Position numbers and translations under genes: made by a program. From Paenibacillus sp. FSL H8-0548 (GTDB lineage: Bacteria > Bacillota > Bacilli > Paenibacillales > Paenibacillaceae), in the NCBI RefSeq assembly GCF_038630985.1, contig NZ_CP152049.1, positions 7,287,570 to 7,351,569 on the forward strand: a DNA stretch of 64,000 nt, in the 5' to 3' direction. The first letter of the stretch is position 1, and every line of letters starts with the position of its first letter. A model generated the notes under the pieces. The model made no database searches. It was not told the origin of the DNA and was given only the letters and a program-made list of their open reading frames with translations. Shown here in pieces: positions 36,898 through 44,964 of this stretch.

Positions 36898-37446
36898 ATG
36901 TTAATTGGCTATATGAGACCTTATCAAGATGATTTAAGTTGTAAAATCCAGTTTGAGATTTTGAATGACTTAAAATGTGATCATTACTTCACTGAAGAAC
37001 ATTCGTCTCCTAAAAAAAGAGTAATGTTAGAAACAATGATAAATCAGCTTCAAACAGGAGATACAATCGCCGTTTCGAAGCTTTCCTCATTTGCCGATTC
37101 CACGCGGCATCTTGCAGAATTATTAAATCAATTAAATGAAAAACAAGCTTATCTTTATTCCGTTGGCGAAGGAATAAATACAAATCATTCATCTGCATCT
37201 AATTACTCATTTCAAGACAGCGTAAATTATTTGCTTAATTTTCAAAGCGACATCATTAGTGAGTACACTAAAAAAGGATTGTATGAGGCTAAAAAAAAGG
37301 GGATGAAGCCTGGTCGTCCCCGTAAAGCGGATGATAACGTGAAACGTGCTATTATTATGTATCAAAGCCAAAAATTTAGTCTTGCTCAAATTAAGGAAGA
37401 AACAGGAATTAGCAAAACTACATTATACCGATATTTAGAAAACTGA
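36898..37446 (+). CDS. Serine recombinase homologue lacking catalytic residues
   Basis: 182 residues with the plan of a Tn3/Hin-type resolvase: an N-terminal resolvase fold (about 1-135) and a C-terminal helix-turn-helix (FSLAQIKEETGISKTTLYRY). The conserved Y-R-V-S motif that holds the nucleophilic serine reads MLIGYMRPYQDD, with Tyr at the serine position. The later KLDRLGR block reads KLSSFADS, so the catalytic arginines are gone too. An AGGAGA box supports the ATG. The protein is intact in length, so it may serve as a DNA-binding regulator instead of a recombinase. Confidence 0.8.
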   Translation: MLIGYMRPYQDDLSCKIQFEILNDLKCDHYFTEEHSSPKKRVMLETMINQLQTGDTIAVSKLSSFADSTRHLAELLNQLNEKQAYLYSVGEGINTNHSSASNYSFQDSVNYLLNFQSDIISEYTKKGLYEAKKKGMKPGRPRKADDNVKRAIIMYQSQKFSLAQIKEETGISKTTLYRYLEN

Positions 37447-37594
37447 AAATGCAGGTATCACCACAGCAGATTGAAATTAGCGTATAGTTGTCATGCCAAA
37501 TTAGCGTACATCAAGTATACGATCCGAAACTGAAATACCTAATGACCGATAATCTAAATTAGAGGTCATTACAAAAAATAATAAACGGTGGATT

Positions 37595-37963
37595 ATGGAG
37601 AAAGATACAGTGAATGAATTTCAATATACGCAACAGCACTTGGCGAATGAACGAACCTACCTCGCTTGGGTGAGAACCGCCATTACGGTTGTTGGACTAG
37701 GGTTCTTAGCTGCAGGAGTTATTTTCAGGGAATATTTAAGTGTACGATGGGAGAACATGACTGCGGTATCCATAGGTATCGGATCAATCTTACTTGCTTG
37801 CCTAATCCTTATTATTGCCACTAAGAACTATTTAAGGACACAGAAGGAGATAAACCAAGGAACCTTTAGGCCGACCAAGTCCATTGTTTATGTTGTTCTA
37901 GTTGGATTAATCGTATTAAATCTTTCTTTCTTGTTATTAATTGTTCTCATTGCATTAAACTAA
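37595..37963 (+). CDS. DUF202 (YidH-type) membrane protein
   Basis: 122 residues with three membrane helices and the DUF202 signature ANERTYLAWVRTAITVVGLG near the N-terminus. The function of the family is unknown; it is sometimes found near transporters and stress genes. GGTGG precedes the ATG. The gene is followed after five bases by a truncated ClC channel gene, so the two now look like one unit. Confidence 0.88.
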   Translation: MEKDTVNEFQYTQQHLANERTYLAWVRTAITVVGLGFLAAGVIFREYLSVRWENMTAVSIGIGSILLACLILIIATKNYLRTQKEINQGTFRPTKSIVYVVLVGLIVLNLSFLLLIVLIALN

Positions 37964-37968
37964 AGAAC

Positions 37969-38460
37969 ATGCTAGGAACACGCGTTTATTTAGGACTAGG
38001 GGTCCCTCTCATTCAAGACTCATTCGAAGAAGATGTTTCTCCTTTTGCTTTCCTGTGGAAATTAATCTTTACTTCGCTAACATTGGGAGCTGGTTTTCAA
38101 GGTGGAGAGGTGACTCCTTTATTTGCAATCGGGGCAACATTAGGCAACGCTTTGGCCGGCTTCTTACATTTGTATGGTCCATTTTTAGCCGCATTAGGTT
38201 TTATTGCCGTATTTTGTGGTGCAACTAACACCCCCATAGCTTGTTTTTTAATGGAAATTGAATTATTTGGCTCGAACGGTGCGATCTTTATGTTCATTGC
38301 TTGTATCGTTAGCTATTTGTTCGCCGGCCATACCGGAATCTATACGTCCCAACGAATAGGGATCTCCAAAGCTCATTTTATTACGGTGCCCAAAGGGTCA
38401 ACCCTTGCATCAATCAAAACTCAAAGTAAAGAACCCTCTAACCAGGGGAGAGATGAGTAA
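37969..38460 (+). pseudogene. C-terminal half of a ClC-type chloride channel
   Basis: 163 codons that begin inside a ClC protein. The block YLGLGVPLIQDSF and the late-helix motif GAGFQGGEVTPLFAIGA are standard for voltage-gated chloride channel or antiporter proteins, but the first 220 or more residues, with the first selectivity motifs, are missing. There is no ribosome binding site at the nominal ATG. The C-terminal region has no stops, so the deletion that joined it to the DUF202 gene may be fairly young. Confidence 0.75.
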
Positions 38461-38523
38461 ACACATATTATAGTCAAAGCAACATTACGCTATAGACTAT
38501 AAAGGTGTGTTCCCCTATCTGCT

Positions 38524-38862
38524 TTAAGAATGATGAAATAATACGGATATAACAGAAAGCAAAGCAGATTTTTCCTTTCCATAACAAAATGTAGACGTTA
38601 CCTTGAGTACAATTGAGATGATTTTACCCATTTTAATTTGATACTTAAACCAACCAATAAGCGGGTGAATTGGGATTCAAACGAATCGATTCATAGAAAG
38701 CAATACACCCACTTGCCATAACGACTGAATGCCAAATTACTGACCAAAGATAGGAAGTACTACATAAAGCATCGTATCTCCAAGCAGACAAACAGCCGTT
38801 ATAGCGGCAACTAGTTTAACTTTTGTCTCTGTGTTTATAATTTTATTTGATTTTATTCTCAT
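38524..38862 (-). pseudogene. N-terminal piece of an MFS transporter with in-frame stops
   Basis: An ATG at 38862 overlaps the stop of the flavoprotein gene (ATGA). It opens a frame with a short basic start and a first MFS helix (AAITAVCLLGDTMLYVVLPI). In-frame stops occur at 38737-38739 and 38677-38679, yet protein-like sequence in the same frame continues (SLWQVGVLLSMNRFV, then HPLIGWF) to 38524. The rest of the transporter is absent. The overlap shows that this was once the third gene of the MarR-flavoprotein unit of the arsenic locus. Confidence 0.7.
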
Positions 38863-40154
38863 CCAACGACCGGTCCACAGCACGAAGAACTTGTAACTTT
38901 TAACGCCGTCTTTGGTCGGGAAACACTACAAACTCCCGTTTCTGGCAAATGGAGCTTCACTTCCCGTGCCGATACCAAGTCTCCTGCTAAAGCTGCTACA
39001 ACGCTTCTGACTTGTTCATAACCCGTCGCAAGTAAAAATGTAGGTGCGCGTCCGTAGCTCTTAGCCCCTACGATATAAAAATTTTGCTCCGGCTGACTGA
39101 GTTCTGTTTCTCCATGCGGCCTGACTGTACCACAGCTATGAATGTTAGGATCAATAAGATCTGCCAGCTTCGGTACGCATTCAATGGATGAATCCACTGC
39201 ATATCGAAGCTCTCTGATGAATGAGAAATTCGGTCTTGCACCCGTAGCTGCAATAACCTCATCCACTCCATTAATCGAAGCACCGGTTCCAATTAGGTTT
39301 AACTTCTCACCCTCTTGTTCAAGACCATTGATATAAAATGGTGTATGGACATTAATTAAACCTTCTTTCACAAGTTTTGCCGCACGTGATCCAAGTTCTC
39401 CTCTAGCGGGCAGTCCATCAAGCTCACCGCCTCCAAAAGCCTCCTCAATGGATTGTTTTCTTAAAACCCAATGAATAGTCGTTGCAGAATTTTGGAGCTT
39501 CAGCTCATGCAGCAATAGAATCGCATGGATGGCTGAGTGTCCGCTACCGACGACAGCTACTGTTTTACCCATGTAACGAATTGCATGTGCACCTTTAATA
39601 TCTGGAATACCATAATGAATATGTGAGCTGTAATCGGCCTCTTGAGCTGCATAATCCCCGCTAGCTCCAATTGGATTTGGTGATTTCCATGTCCCTGTAG
39701 CATCAATTACGGCAGAAGCTTCCACACGATAGACAATATTATTACTTTCATACACGACTTCAAAAGGTACATTCTCCCTACCAGTCGTTTTCATTTTATC
39801 AAAACCCTGTCGGTGAATGGCTAAAACACGCGCCTCCGTTCTAATGCTCTGCTTTAATTTGCTGAGTTCGGATAATGGATACAAATAATGATCAAATAAT
39901 TGTTTTCCGGTTGGCAACTCCTCTTTAGGAGGTGCTATCCATCCTGTTTCAGCAAGAAGCTCTGCTGCCGCAGAATCGATGTTGAATTCCCATGGAGAAA
40001 ACATTCGGATGTGGCTCCATTCCAATACAGAAGCTCCAACCGATGTTCCCTGCTCCAACAAAAGAAACGGAATTTTTCTTTTTATTAATTGAGCTGCCGC
40101 AGCCAAAGCCACAGGCCCTCCTCCAATAATAGCTACAGGTAATTGATTTTTCAT
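38859..40154 (-). CDS. FAD/NAD(P)-dependent oxidoreductase with C-terminal Cys-Cys tail
   Basis: 431 residues with an FAD-binding Rossmann motif at the N-terminus (VAIIGGGPVALAAAAQL) and a second nucleotide motif in the middle (VAVVGSGHSAIHAILLL), like flavin monooxygenases and related disulfide-type enzymes. The extreme C-terminus carries SSSCCGPVVG, with a further Cys about 19 residues earlier; such vicinal cysteines could bind trivalent arsenicals. It lies in a minus-strand row behind a Cys-rich MarR gene and another flavoprotein, and overlaps a dead MFS gene. The reaction is unknown. Confidence 0.8.
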   Translation of the reverse strand: MKNQLPVAIIGGGPVALAAAAQLIKRKIPFLLLEQGTSVGASVLEWSHIRMFSPWEFNIDSAAAELLAETGWIAPPKEELPTGKQLFDHYLYPLSELSKLKQSIRTEARVLAIHRQGFDKMKTTGRENVPFEVVYESNNIVYRVEASAVIDATGTWKSPNPIGASGDYAAQEADYSSHIHYGIPDIKGAHAIRYMGKTVAVVGSGHSAIHAILLLHELKLQNSATTIHWVLRKQSIEEAFGGGELDGLPARGELGSRAAKLVKEGLINVHTPFYINGLEQEGEKLNLIGTGASINGVDEVIAATGARPNFSFIRELRYAVDSSIECVPKLADLIDPNIHSCGTVRPHGETELSQPEQNFYIVGAKSYGRAPTFLLATGYEQVRSVVAALAGDLVSAREVKLHLPETGVCSVSRPKTALKVTSSSCCGPVVG

Positions 40155-40176
40155 TTTAACTCCTCCTCGAATTTGA

Positions 40177-41259
40177 TTACAGTTTGATACGTAGGGCTCT
40201 AACCAAGCCCCCTTCTTTAAGATGCTTTACCACATATTTAGCATCAGAACCTACACCTCGAATTGTTGCTGAAGCAAAGGAACGTTGACCGGATAATCCT
40301 AGATAATATAATCCAGGTACCGTGCTGCTTAAACCTCCTTTTTGAACGGCATACCCTCGATCATCTAGTGCTCCCTCAACTCCTTGAAGATATGGAATAA
40401 TGGGTTTAAAGCCTGTGGCAAAAATGATACTGTCCACTTTTTCTTTCGTTCCATCCGACCAAATGACCCCTTCCGAATAGAACTTTCTAAACATGCCTTT
40501 CTGTTGAAGTTGACCCTCTCTTAACTTATTTTTGAATCCACCTACATCAATGGCTCCGCCCGGACTACCTACCGTCACTCCGAACCGCCAAAAAGGAAAA
40601 GCATCGTACCCTATAATCTTCATCCAAAAATGAACGTCTTTCCCAAGAAATCTTTGAGGTACTAATTGAACAGGCTGAAGTACTGCAAGAGTAGTAAGCG
40701 AAGCCCCTTCGCTGATCTCAGCGCCTATCTGCACAGCTGAATTACCTCTGCCCACTACGATAACTCGCTGGTTACGGTAGGCATCTGGTTTCCGGTACTG
40801 AGAAGAATGAATGATTGTCCCTTTAAAGTCTTCACCTCCCTCCAGTTTTGGAACGAATGGCTGATTAAATGAACCTGTAGCGCAAATGATGTTTTTAGTT
40901 CTGTATACCTCACCCTCTGTTGTATGCAAGTAGAAAAACTCGTTTTTTTTCACTCGATCCACCCGAACATTAAAATGGATCGGAAAGCTATTGTGCTTGG
41001 CATACATTTTTAAATAGGAGATGACTTCATCCCTTGTCGGGTAGATATCAGCTTTTAATGGGAATGGCATCCCTGGCAATGAGGAATAGCTCGCAGGTGA
41101 AAATAACCTCAGGTTGTCGTAGTATTGTGGCCAAGAACCAGTTGGTTCGGGATTTGCTTCTAAAATGGCATAATGAAGTCCATTTTTCTTCAAATGATAA
41201 CCTGCAGCAAGACCAGCTTGCCCTGCCCCAATAACAATTACATCATATACTTCGTTCAT
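40177..41259 (-). CDS. Flavin-dependent monooxygenase-like protein (ArsO/CzcO type)
   Basis: 360 residues with FAD motif VIVIGAGQAGLAAGYHL, the middle NADPH motif VIVVGRGNSAVQIGAE and the late FATGFKP motif, as in small flavin-containing monooxygenases. Proteins of this shape are annotated ArsO in arsenic clusters or CzcO near metal exporters, but their substrates are unproven. It starts at an ATG after AAGGAG. A sequence like the MarR palindrome (41285-41300) sits just upstream, which suggests control by the neighbouring MarR protein. Confidence 0.83.
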   Translation of the reverse strand: MNEVYDVIVIGAGQAGLAAGYHLKKNGLHYAILEANPEPTGSWPQYYDNLRLFSPASYSSLPGMPFPLKADIYPTRDEVISYLKMYAKHNSFPIHFNVRVDRVKKNEFFYLHTTEGEVYRTKNIICATGSFNQPFVPKLEGGEDFKGTIIHSSQYRKPDAYRNQRVIVVGRGNSAVQIGAEISEGASLTTLAVLQPVQLVPQRFLGKDVHFWMKIIGYDAFPFWRFGVTVGSPGGAIDVGGFKNKLREGQLQQKGMFRKFYSEGVIWSDGTKEKVDSIIFATGFKPIIPYLQGVEGALDDRGYAVQKGGLSSTVPGLYYLGLSGQRSFASATIRGVGSDAKYVVKHLKEGGLVRALRIKL

Positions 41260-41284
41260 AATATCTCCTTAGTCATTAAAATTA

Positions 41285-41300
41285 TTTGCATTTTACAAGT
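41285..41300. promoter_or_regulatory. Candidate MarR operator, second copy
   Basis: The sequence TTTGCATTTTACAAGT repeats most of the 17-bp palindrome at 41812-41828 (14 of 15 aligned positions). It lies 26 bases upstream of the flavoprotein start and 30 bases downstream of the MarR stop. Confidence 0.5.
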
Positions 41301-41330
41301 ATAAAATTAAAAGATAAGGAGTAATTCGCA

Positions 41331-41777
41331 TTACCCCATAGGTGTGCAGCACATTTTTGATTTTTGCATGCTTGTGTTTAGTAATTGTAAGGATCTGATG
41401 ACGGAATCCTTCTCAAATTCATTCATGAAGGAAAAAACTTCGTCTAAATAATCGTTCATCATTTTTTCAATTGAGCCCGCCACAAACTTCCCTTCGGTTG
41501 TCAGGGATAACAGATATACTCTGCCATCTTCAGGAGAAGCACTCTTCTTCACTAAGTTCATCTTAATTAAGGATTGAATCTGCCGACTAAAGGTCGTAAT
41601 ATCCACACCAAGCGTCTCTGCTACCTTTTGCATGGAAGGCAAACTCTGACGACCAATTTCATATAAGATATGACTGTGAATAAGTGATATATCCAGACCG
41701 CTGATCTGGCAACAGTTTTTGTTCAACAGGCCAAATTGCCTTGCTAGGATTTGTAGTAGTTCTCGTGGGTTGTTCAT
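41331..41777 (-). CDS. MarR-family regulator with paired cysteines
   Basis: 148 residues with a winged helix-turn-helix core (SMQKVAETLGVDITTFSRQI, then SASPEDGRVYLLSLTTEG). Two vicinal cysteine pairs flank it: CC at about residue 22 in NKNCCQISG and CC five residues from the end in MCCTPMG. In the folded dimer these could lie close and bind As(III), Sb(III) or a similar soft metal or metalloid; this is inference. The gene is divergent from the ars operon and upstream of two flavoprotein genes. A perfect palindrome lies 35 bases upstream of its start. Confidence 0.82.
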   Translation of the reverse strand: MNNPRELLQILARQFGLLNKNCCQISGLDISLIHSHILYEIGRQSLPSMQKVAETLGVDITTFSRQIQSLIKMNLVKKSASPEDGRVYLLSLTTEGKFVAGSIEKMMNDYLDEVFSFMNEFEKDSVIRSLQLLNTSMQKSKMCCTPMG

Positions 41778-41811
41778 TTTTTATTCCCCCTGTTTCATTT
41801 ATACATCATTT

Positions 41812-41828
41812 ACTTGTATTTTACAAGT
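41812..41828. promoter_or_regulatory. Palindrome, candidate MarR operator
   Basis: ACTTGTA-TTT-TACAAGT is a perfect 7-bp inverted repeat in the 150-base gap between the divergent MarR and arsC genes. Size and symmetry suit a MarR dimer. A near copy lies before the flavoprotein gene at 41285-41300. Confidence 0.6.
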
Positions 41829-41874
41829 TAAATTTTGACTCTTTTCTTCATATTCGTTAACACTTATATAACAC

Positions 41875-41902
41875 TTTACTTATATAATCAACTGTGTATA
41901 AT
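41875..41902 (+). promoter_or_regulatory. Sigma-A-like promoter of the ars operon
   Basis: TTTACT (41875-41880) and TATAAT (41897-41902) are 16 bases apart, 24 bases before the arsC start codon. The ten-base sequence ACTTATATAA occurs twice here (41862-41871 and 41878-41887) and overlaps the -35 region, making it a candidate site for ArsR. Confidence 0.55.
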
Positions 41903-41926
41903 AAACATTGAAAGGTGTGATATTAT

Positions 41927-42352
41927 TTGAAACCCTCACTTCGTATTTACTTTTTATGTGGTGAAAATCGTTGTCGAAGTCAGATTGCTGAAGCTTATGC
42001 CAAAGGTATGGCGAGAGAAGATGTGATTATTAACAGCGCTGGATTGCATCCCTCTGAAATACATCTACTAACGCATTCTGTCATGAACGAGGTTGGTATT
42101 GACTTGAACAGCCACCACTCAAAAAAGATTGATATGAAGACCTTTATTGCATCAACCATTGTTGTAAAGCTATGTGAGGAGATCAAAGAAAAGTGCCCTG
42201 TTGTTCCTTTTGGCACTCGTAATGTATTGTGGAATATCCAAGATCCACTACTGGGAATCACACCTAAGATTGAAAATGTTCGCTTAGCAAGAGATGAAAT
42301 AAAACAGAACGTTCTTGACCTATTAAAACAATACAATGCTTTAAAGGAGTGA
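41927..42352 (+). CDS. arsC: Arsenate reductase-like protein, LMW-phosphatase fold (first copy)
   Basis: 141 residues. The P-loop CGENRCRSQIAEAY follows C-x5-R with the nucleophilic cysteine at about residue 11. The two thioredoxin-linked cysteines are present in LCEEIKEKC with the proper spacing of seven. This is the thioredoxin-coupled ArsC type, which reduces arsenate to arsenite for export. The start is a TTG after AAAGGTG. It is first in the operon and differs clearly from the second arsC copy (CGENRC instead of the canonical CTGNSC), so its specificity may differ. Confidence 0.85.
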   Translation: MKPSLRIYFLCGENRCRSQIAEAYAKGMAREDVIINSAGLHPSEIHLLTHSVMNEVGIDLNSHHSKKIDMKTFIASTIVVKLCEEIKEKCPVVPFGTRNVLWNIQDPLLGITPKIENVRLARDEIKQNVLDLLKQYNALKE

Positions 42353-42356
42353 TTAC

Positions 42357-42674
42357 ATGATTCATTCGATAGACAATCTTGCCGAGACAATGAAGTTATT
42401 GTCTGACAAGACTCGTCTTACTATCCTTGCACTGCTCAAGGAGCAAGAAATGTGCGTATGCGATATCGTAACGATACTTGAAACGACACAACCTAATATA
42501 AGTCAGCATTTAAAAAAATTAAAAGTTGGCGGTTTGGTTAATGAGACAAGACGCGCGCAATGGATCTACTATTCTTTGAGCACGGAGGATAAACCTTATC
42601 TACATGGCATCTTAAATGTGCTCCCATCCATGAAAGAAGAACTTAAGAAGCTAAGTCCCGATTGCTGCAATTAA
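42357..42674 (+). CDS. arsR: ArsR-family arsenic-responsive repressor
   Basis: A 105-residue winged-helix repressor. The metalloid-binding motif CVCD lies at the start of the recognition region (EMCVCDIVTILETTQPNISQ), and the C-terminus ends in a Cys-Cys pair (DCCN). ArsR binds As(III) and releases the operator. It begins five bases after the arsC stop and is the second gene of the plus-strand ars operon, which it presumably controls from the promoter at 41875. Confidence 0.93.
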   Translation: MIHSIDNLAETMKLLSDKTRLTILALLKEQEMCVCDIVTILETTQPNISQHLKKLKVGGLVNETRRAQWIYYSLSTEDKPYLHGILNVLPSMKEELKKLSPDCCN

Positions 42675-42724
42675 GGACCATGTTTCTACAGTAGATATTA
42701 TGAATAATGCTTTTAGGAGGAATC

Positions 42725-44017
42725 ATGTTAGCTATCGCATCCGTCATATTTCTTATCACCTTGATTTTCGTTATTTGGCAGCCTAAAGGTCTGAATATCG
42801 GTTATTCTGCCGTTGGCGGTGCAATACTCGCCTTACTCTTTGGTGTTGTAGATTTTAAGGACGTATGGGACGTAACCGGCATTGTCTGGAACGCTACTTT
42901 AGCCTTTGTCGCAGTCATCCTGATCTCACTCATTCTCGATGAAATCGGATTCTTTGAGTGGTCAGCACTCCATATGGCACGCTTTGCAAAAGGGAACAGT
43001 TACCTCATGTTCACCTTCGTCGTATTGCTAGGCGCTGCTGTTGCTGCATTTTTCGCAAATGATGGTGCTGCACTCATTCTTACTCCGATTGTACTTGCTA
43101 TGGTCAGGGCCTTGAAATTTGATGATCGTATGATTCTGCCATTTATTATGGCAAGCGGATTTATATCCGATACGGCTTCCTTACCGCTCGTAGTCAGTAA
43201 CTTAGTCAACATCGTCTCTTCTGATTTCTTTGACATTGGATTTGCCGAGTATGCAAGTCGGATGATTATTCCGAATTTCTTTGCTGTTGGTGCAAGTTTG
43301 CTGGTTTTGTTCCTTTTTTTCAAGAGAAGCATACCTAAGAGCTATGATCTCAACCAGCTAAAACAGCCTCATGAAGCGATAAAAGATATTCGCATGTTCA
43401 AGCTATCCTGGATTGTTTTGGCTGTACTTCTCATTGCTTACCTTGCAAGTGAGTTCGTCCATATACCTGTATCGATCGTAGCTGGTATTGCAGCAATCAT
43501 CTTTATCTTTGCAGCACGCAGAAGTCCAACTATCCATACAGGCGCTGTCATCAAAGGAGCCCCATGGTCAGTTGTTGTCTTTTCCATCGGCATGTATGTC
43601 GTGGTTTATGGGCTCCGTAATGTTGGTCTTACAGATGAACTTGGCAAAGTGTTTCAATGGACAGCCGATCAAGGCTTATTTATCGCAACGATTGGTACAG
43701 GTTTTATCGCTGCCATCCTCTCTTCCATTATGAACAATATGCCTACGGTTATGATCGATGCCTTGGCTATCCAGGGAACGAACACCGATGGTGTAATACG
43801 TGAGGCACTCATATATGCCAATGTGATTGGTTCTGATCTAGGCCCTAAAATTACGCCAATAGGATCTTTAGCTACCTTATTGTGGCTTCACGTTCTGTCC
43901 AAAAAAGGCGTGAAAATTACATGGGGCTATTACTTTAAGGTTGGAATTGTACTGACGCTTCCTGTTCTGTTTGTTACATTAGTTGGCCTTTACTTATGGC
44001 TTAGCATCATTCACTAA
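42725..44017 (+). CDS. arsB: Arsenite efflux transporter ArsB
   Basis: A protein of about 430 residues with 11-12 helices, of the ArsB/NhaD (ion transporter) superfamily. Visible blocks are [20 protein letters not shown] and [17 protein letters not shown]. It expels arsenite and antimonite from the cell, driven by the membrane potential. TTTTAGGAGG precedes the ATG at 42725, which is preferred over a codon 18 bases earlier. Third gene of the operon. Confidence 0.93.
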   Translation: MLAIASVIFLITLIFVIWQPKGLNIGYSAVGGAILALLFGVVDFKDVWDVTGIVWNATLAFVAVILISLILDEIGFFEWSALHMARFAKGNSYLMFTFVVLLGAAVAAFFANDGAALILTPIVLAMVRALKFDDRMILPFIMASGFISDTASLPLVVSNLVNIVSSDFFDIGFAEYASRMIIPNFFAVGASLLVLFLFFKRSIPKSYDLNQLKQPHEAIKDIRMFKLSWIVLAVLLIAYLASEFVHIPVSIVAGIAAIIFIFAARRSPTIHTGAVIKGAPWSVVVFSIGMYVVVYGLRNVGLTDELGKVFQWTADQGLFIATIGTGFIAAILSSIMNNMPTVMIDALAIQGTNTDGVIREALIYANVIGSDLGPKITPIGSLATLLWLHVLSKKGVKITWGYYFKVGIVLTLPVLFVTLVGLYLWLSIIH

Positions 44018-44042
44018 ATGAAATTCAAAGGAGATATGACAA

Positions 44043-44465
44043 ATGGAAAAGAAACTAGTTTATTTCTTGTGTACGGGTAACTCTTGCCGAAGTCAAATGG
44101 CAGATGGCTTTCTTAATGCTTTAGGTAGTGAACAATACGAAGTGAAAAGCGCAGGCCTCGAAGCACACGGACTAAACCCTAGAGCCGTTCAAGTAATGAA
44201 AGAAGCAGGCGTAGATATTAGTCAAAACTCATCGAATGTAATCAATCCTGAGATTTTGAATCGCGCTACTTATGTCATCACCCTTTGCGGTCATGCAGAT
44301 GAACACTGCCCTGTCATTTCCAATCCGAATGTAGTGAAGTGGCATTGGGGCTTCGAAGATCCTGCTAAAGCAACAGGTACAGAAGAAGAAATTATGGACC
44401 AGTTCCGAAATGTTCGCGATTCCATTAAGGCACGAATCGAGAAGTTTGTGAAAGAAGGACAATAA
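44043..44465 (+). CDS. arsC: Arsenate reductase ArsC (thioredoxin type, second copy)
   Basis: 140 residues with the canonical P-loop [14 protein letters not shown] (nucleophile Cys10) and the redox cysteines in CGHADEHC, spaced by seven. This is a textbook Bacillus/Staphylococcus ArsC. AAAGGAG precedes the ATG. It follows arsB and is followed with one base gap by the ArsI-like gene. With the first arsC copy the operon has two reductase genes. Confidence 0.94.
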   Translation: MEKKLVYFLCTGNSCRSQMADGFLNALGSEQYEVKSAGLEAHGLNPRAVQVMKEAGVDISQNSSNVINPEILNRATYVITLCGHADEHCPVISNPNVVKWHWGFEDPAKATGTEEEIMDQFRNVRDSIKARIEKFVKEGQ

Positions 44466-44466
44466 C

Positions 44467-44946
44467 ATGTCCCACATCAAAAGAATGCATGTTGCCGTGA
44501 ACTGCTCTGACTTAGATAAGTCTCTCGGCTTCTACCGTCAATTTTTCGGAGTGGAACCAACGAAAGTAAAGGACAATTACGCAAAATTTGAATTAGATAA
44601 TCCAGCCCTACACTTTTCACTAAACGTACGACCATTTGAAAACCAAGGTGTTCTAAATCACCTTGGTTTTCAAGTAGATAACACCGAAGACGTACTCGCG
44701 ATGGGGGAGCGCCTGAGACAAGCAGATCTTCTTCTTATTGACGAAATGAATACAACCTGTTGCTATGCTGTACAAGACAAAGTATGGGTGTACGATCCGG
44801 ACGGTAATGCCTGGGAGATTTTTTACACCAAAGAAGATTCAGAATTTGAATCTGCTGGCGATCAACGTGATCTTTCATTATGCTGTGCCCCTCCTTCTGC
44901 ACCCGTTCAAGTGGAGTTTAAATCGTTCAAAAAACAATTATTTTAA
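44467..44946 (+). CDS. arsI: ArsI-like dioxygenase (C-As lyase, VOC fold)
   Basis: 159 residues of the vicinal-oxygen-chelate fold. The Fe ligands of ArsI are visible as the N-terminal His in MHVAVN, the His in LNHLGFQV and the Glu in NAWEIFYTKED. The vicinal cysteines that bind trivalent organoarsenicals are in TTCCYAVQDKVWV. ArsI cleaves the carbon-arsenic bond of methylarsenite and aromatic arsenicals. A second Cys pair (LCCAPPS) lies in a C-terminal tail. CadI-type proteins are close relatives, but context favours ArsI. Confidence 0.85.
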   Translation: MSHIKRMHVAVNCSDLDKSLGFYRQFFGVEPTKVKDNYAKFELDNPALHFSLNVRPFENQGVLNHLGFQVDNTEDVLAMGERLRQADLLLIDEMNTTCCYAVQDKVWVYDPDGNAWEIFYTKEDSEFESAGDQRDLSLCCAPPSAPVQVEFKSFKKQLF

Positions 44947-44964
44947 GTCCAAGGAGAACTCAAA

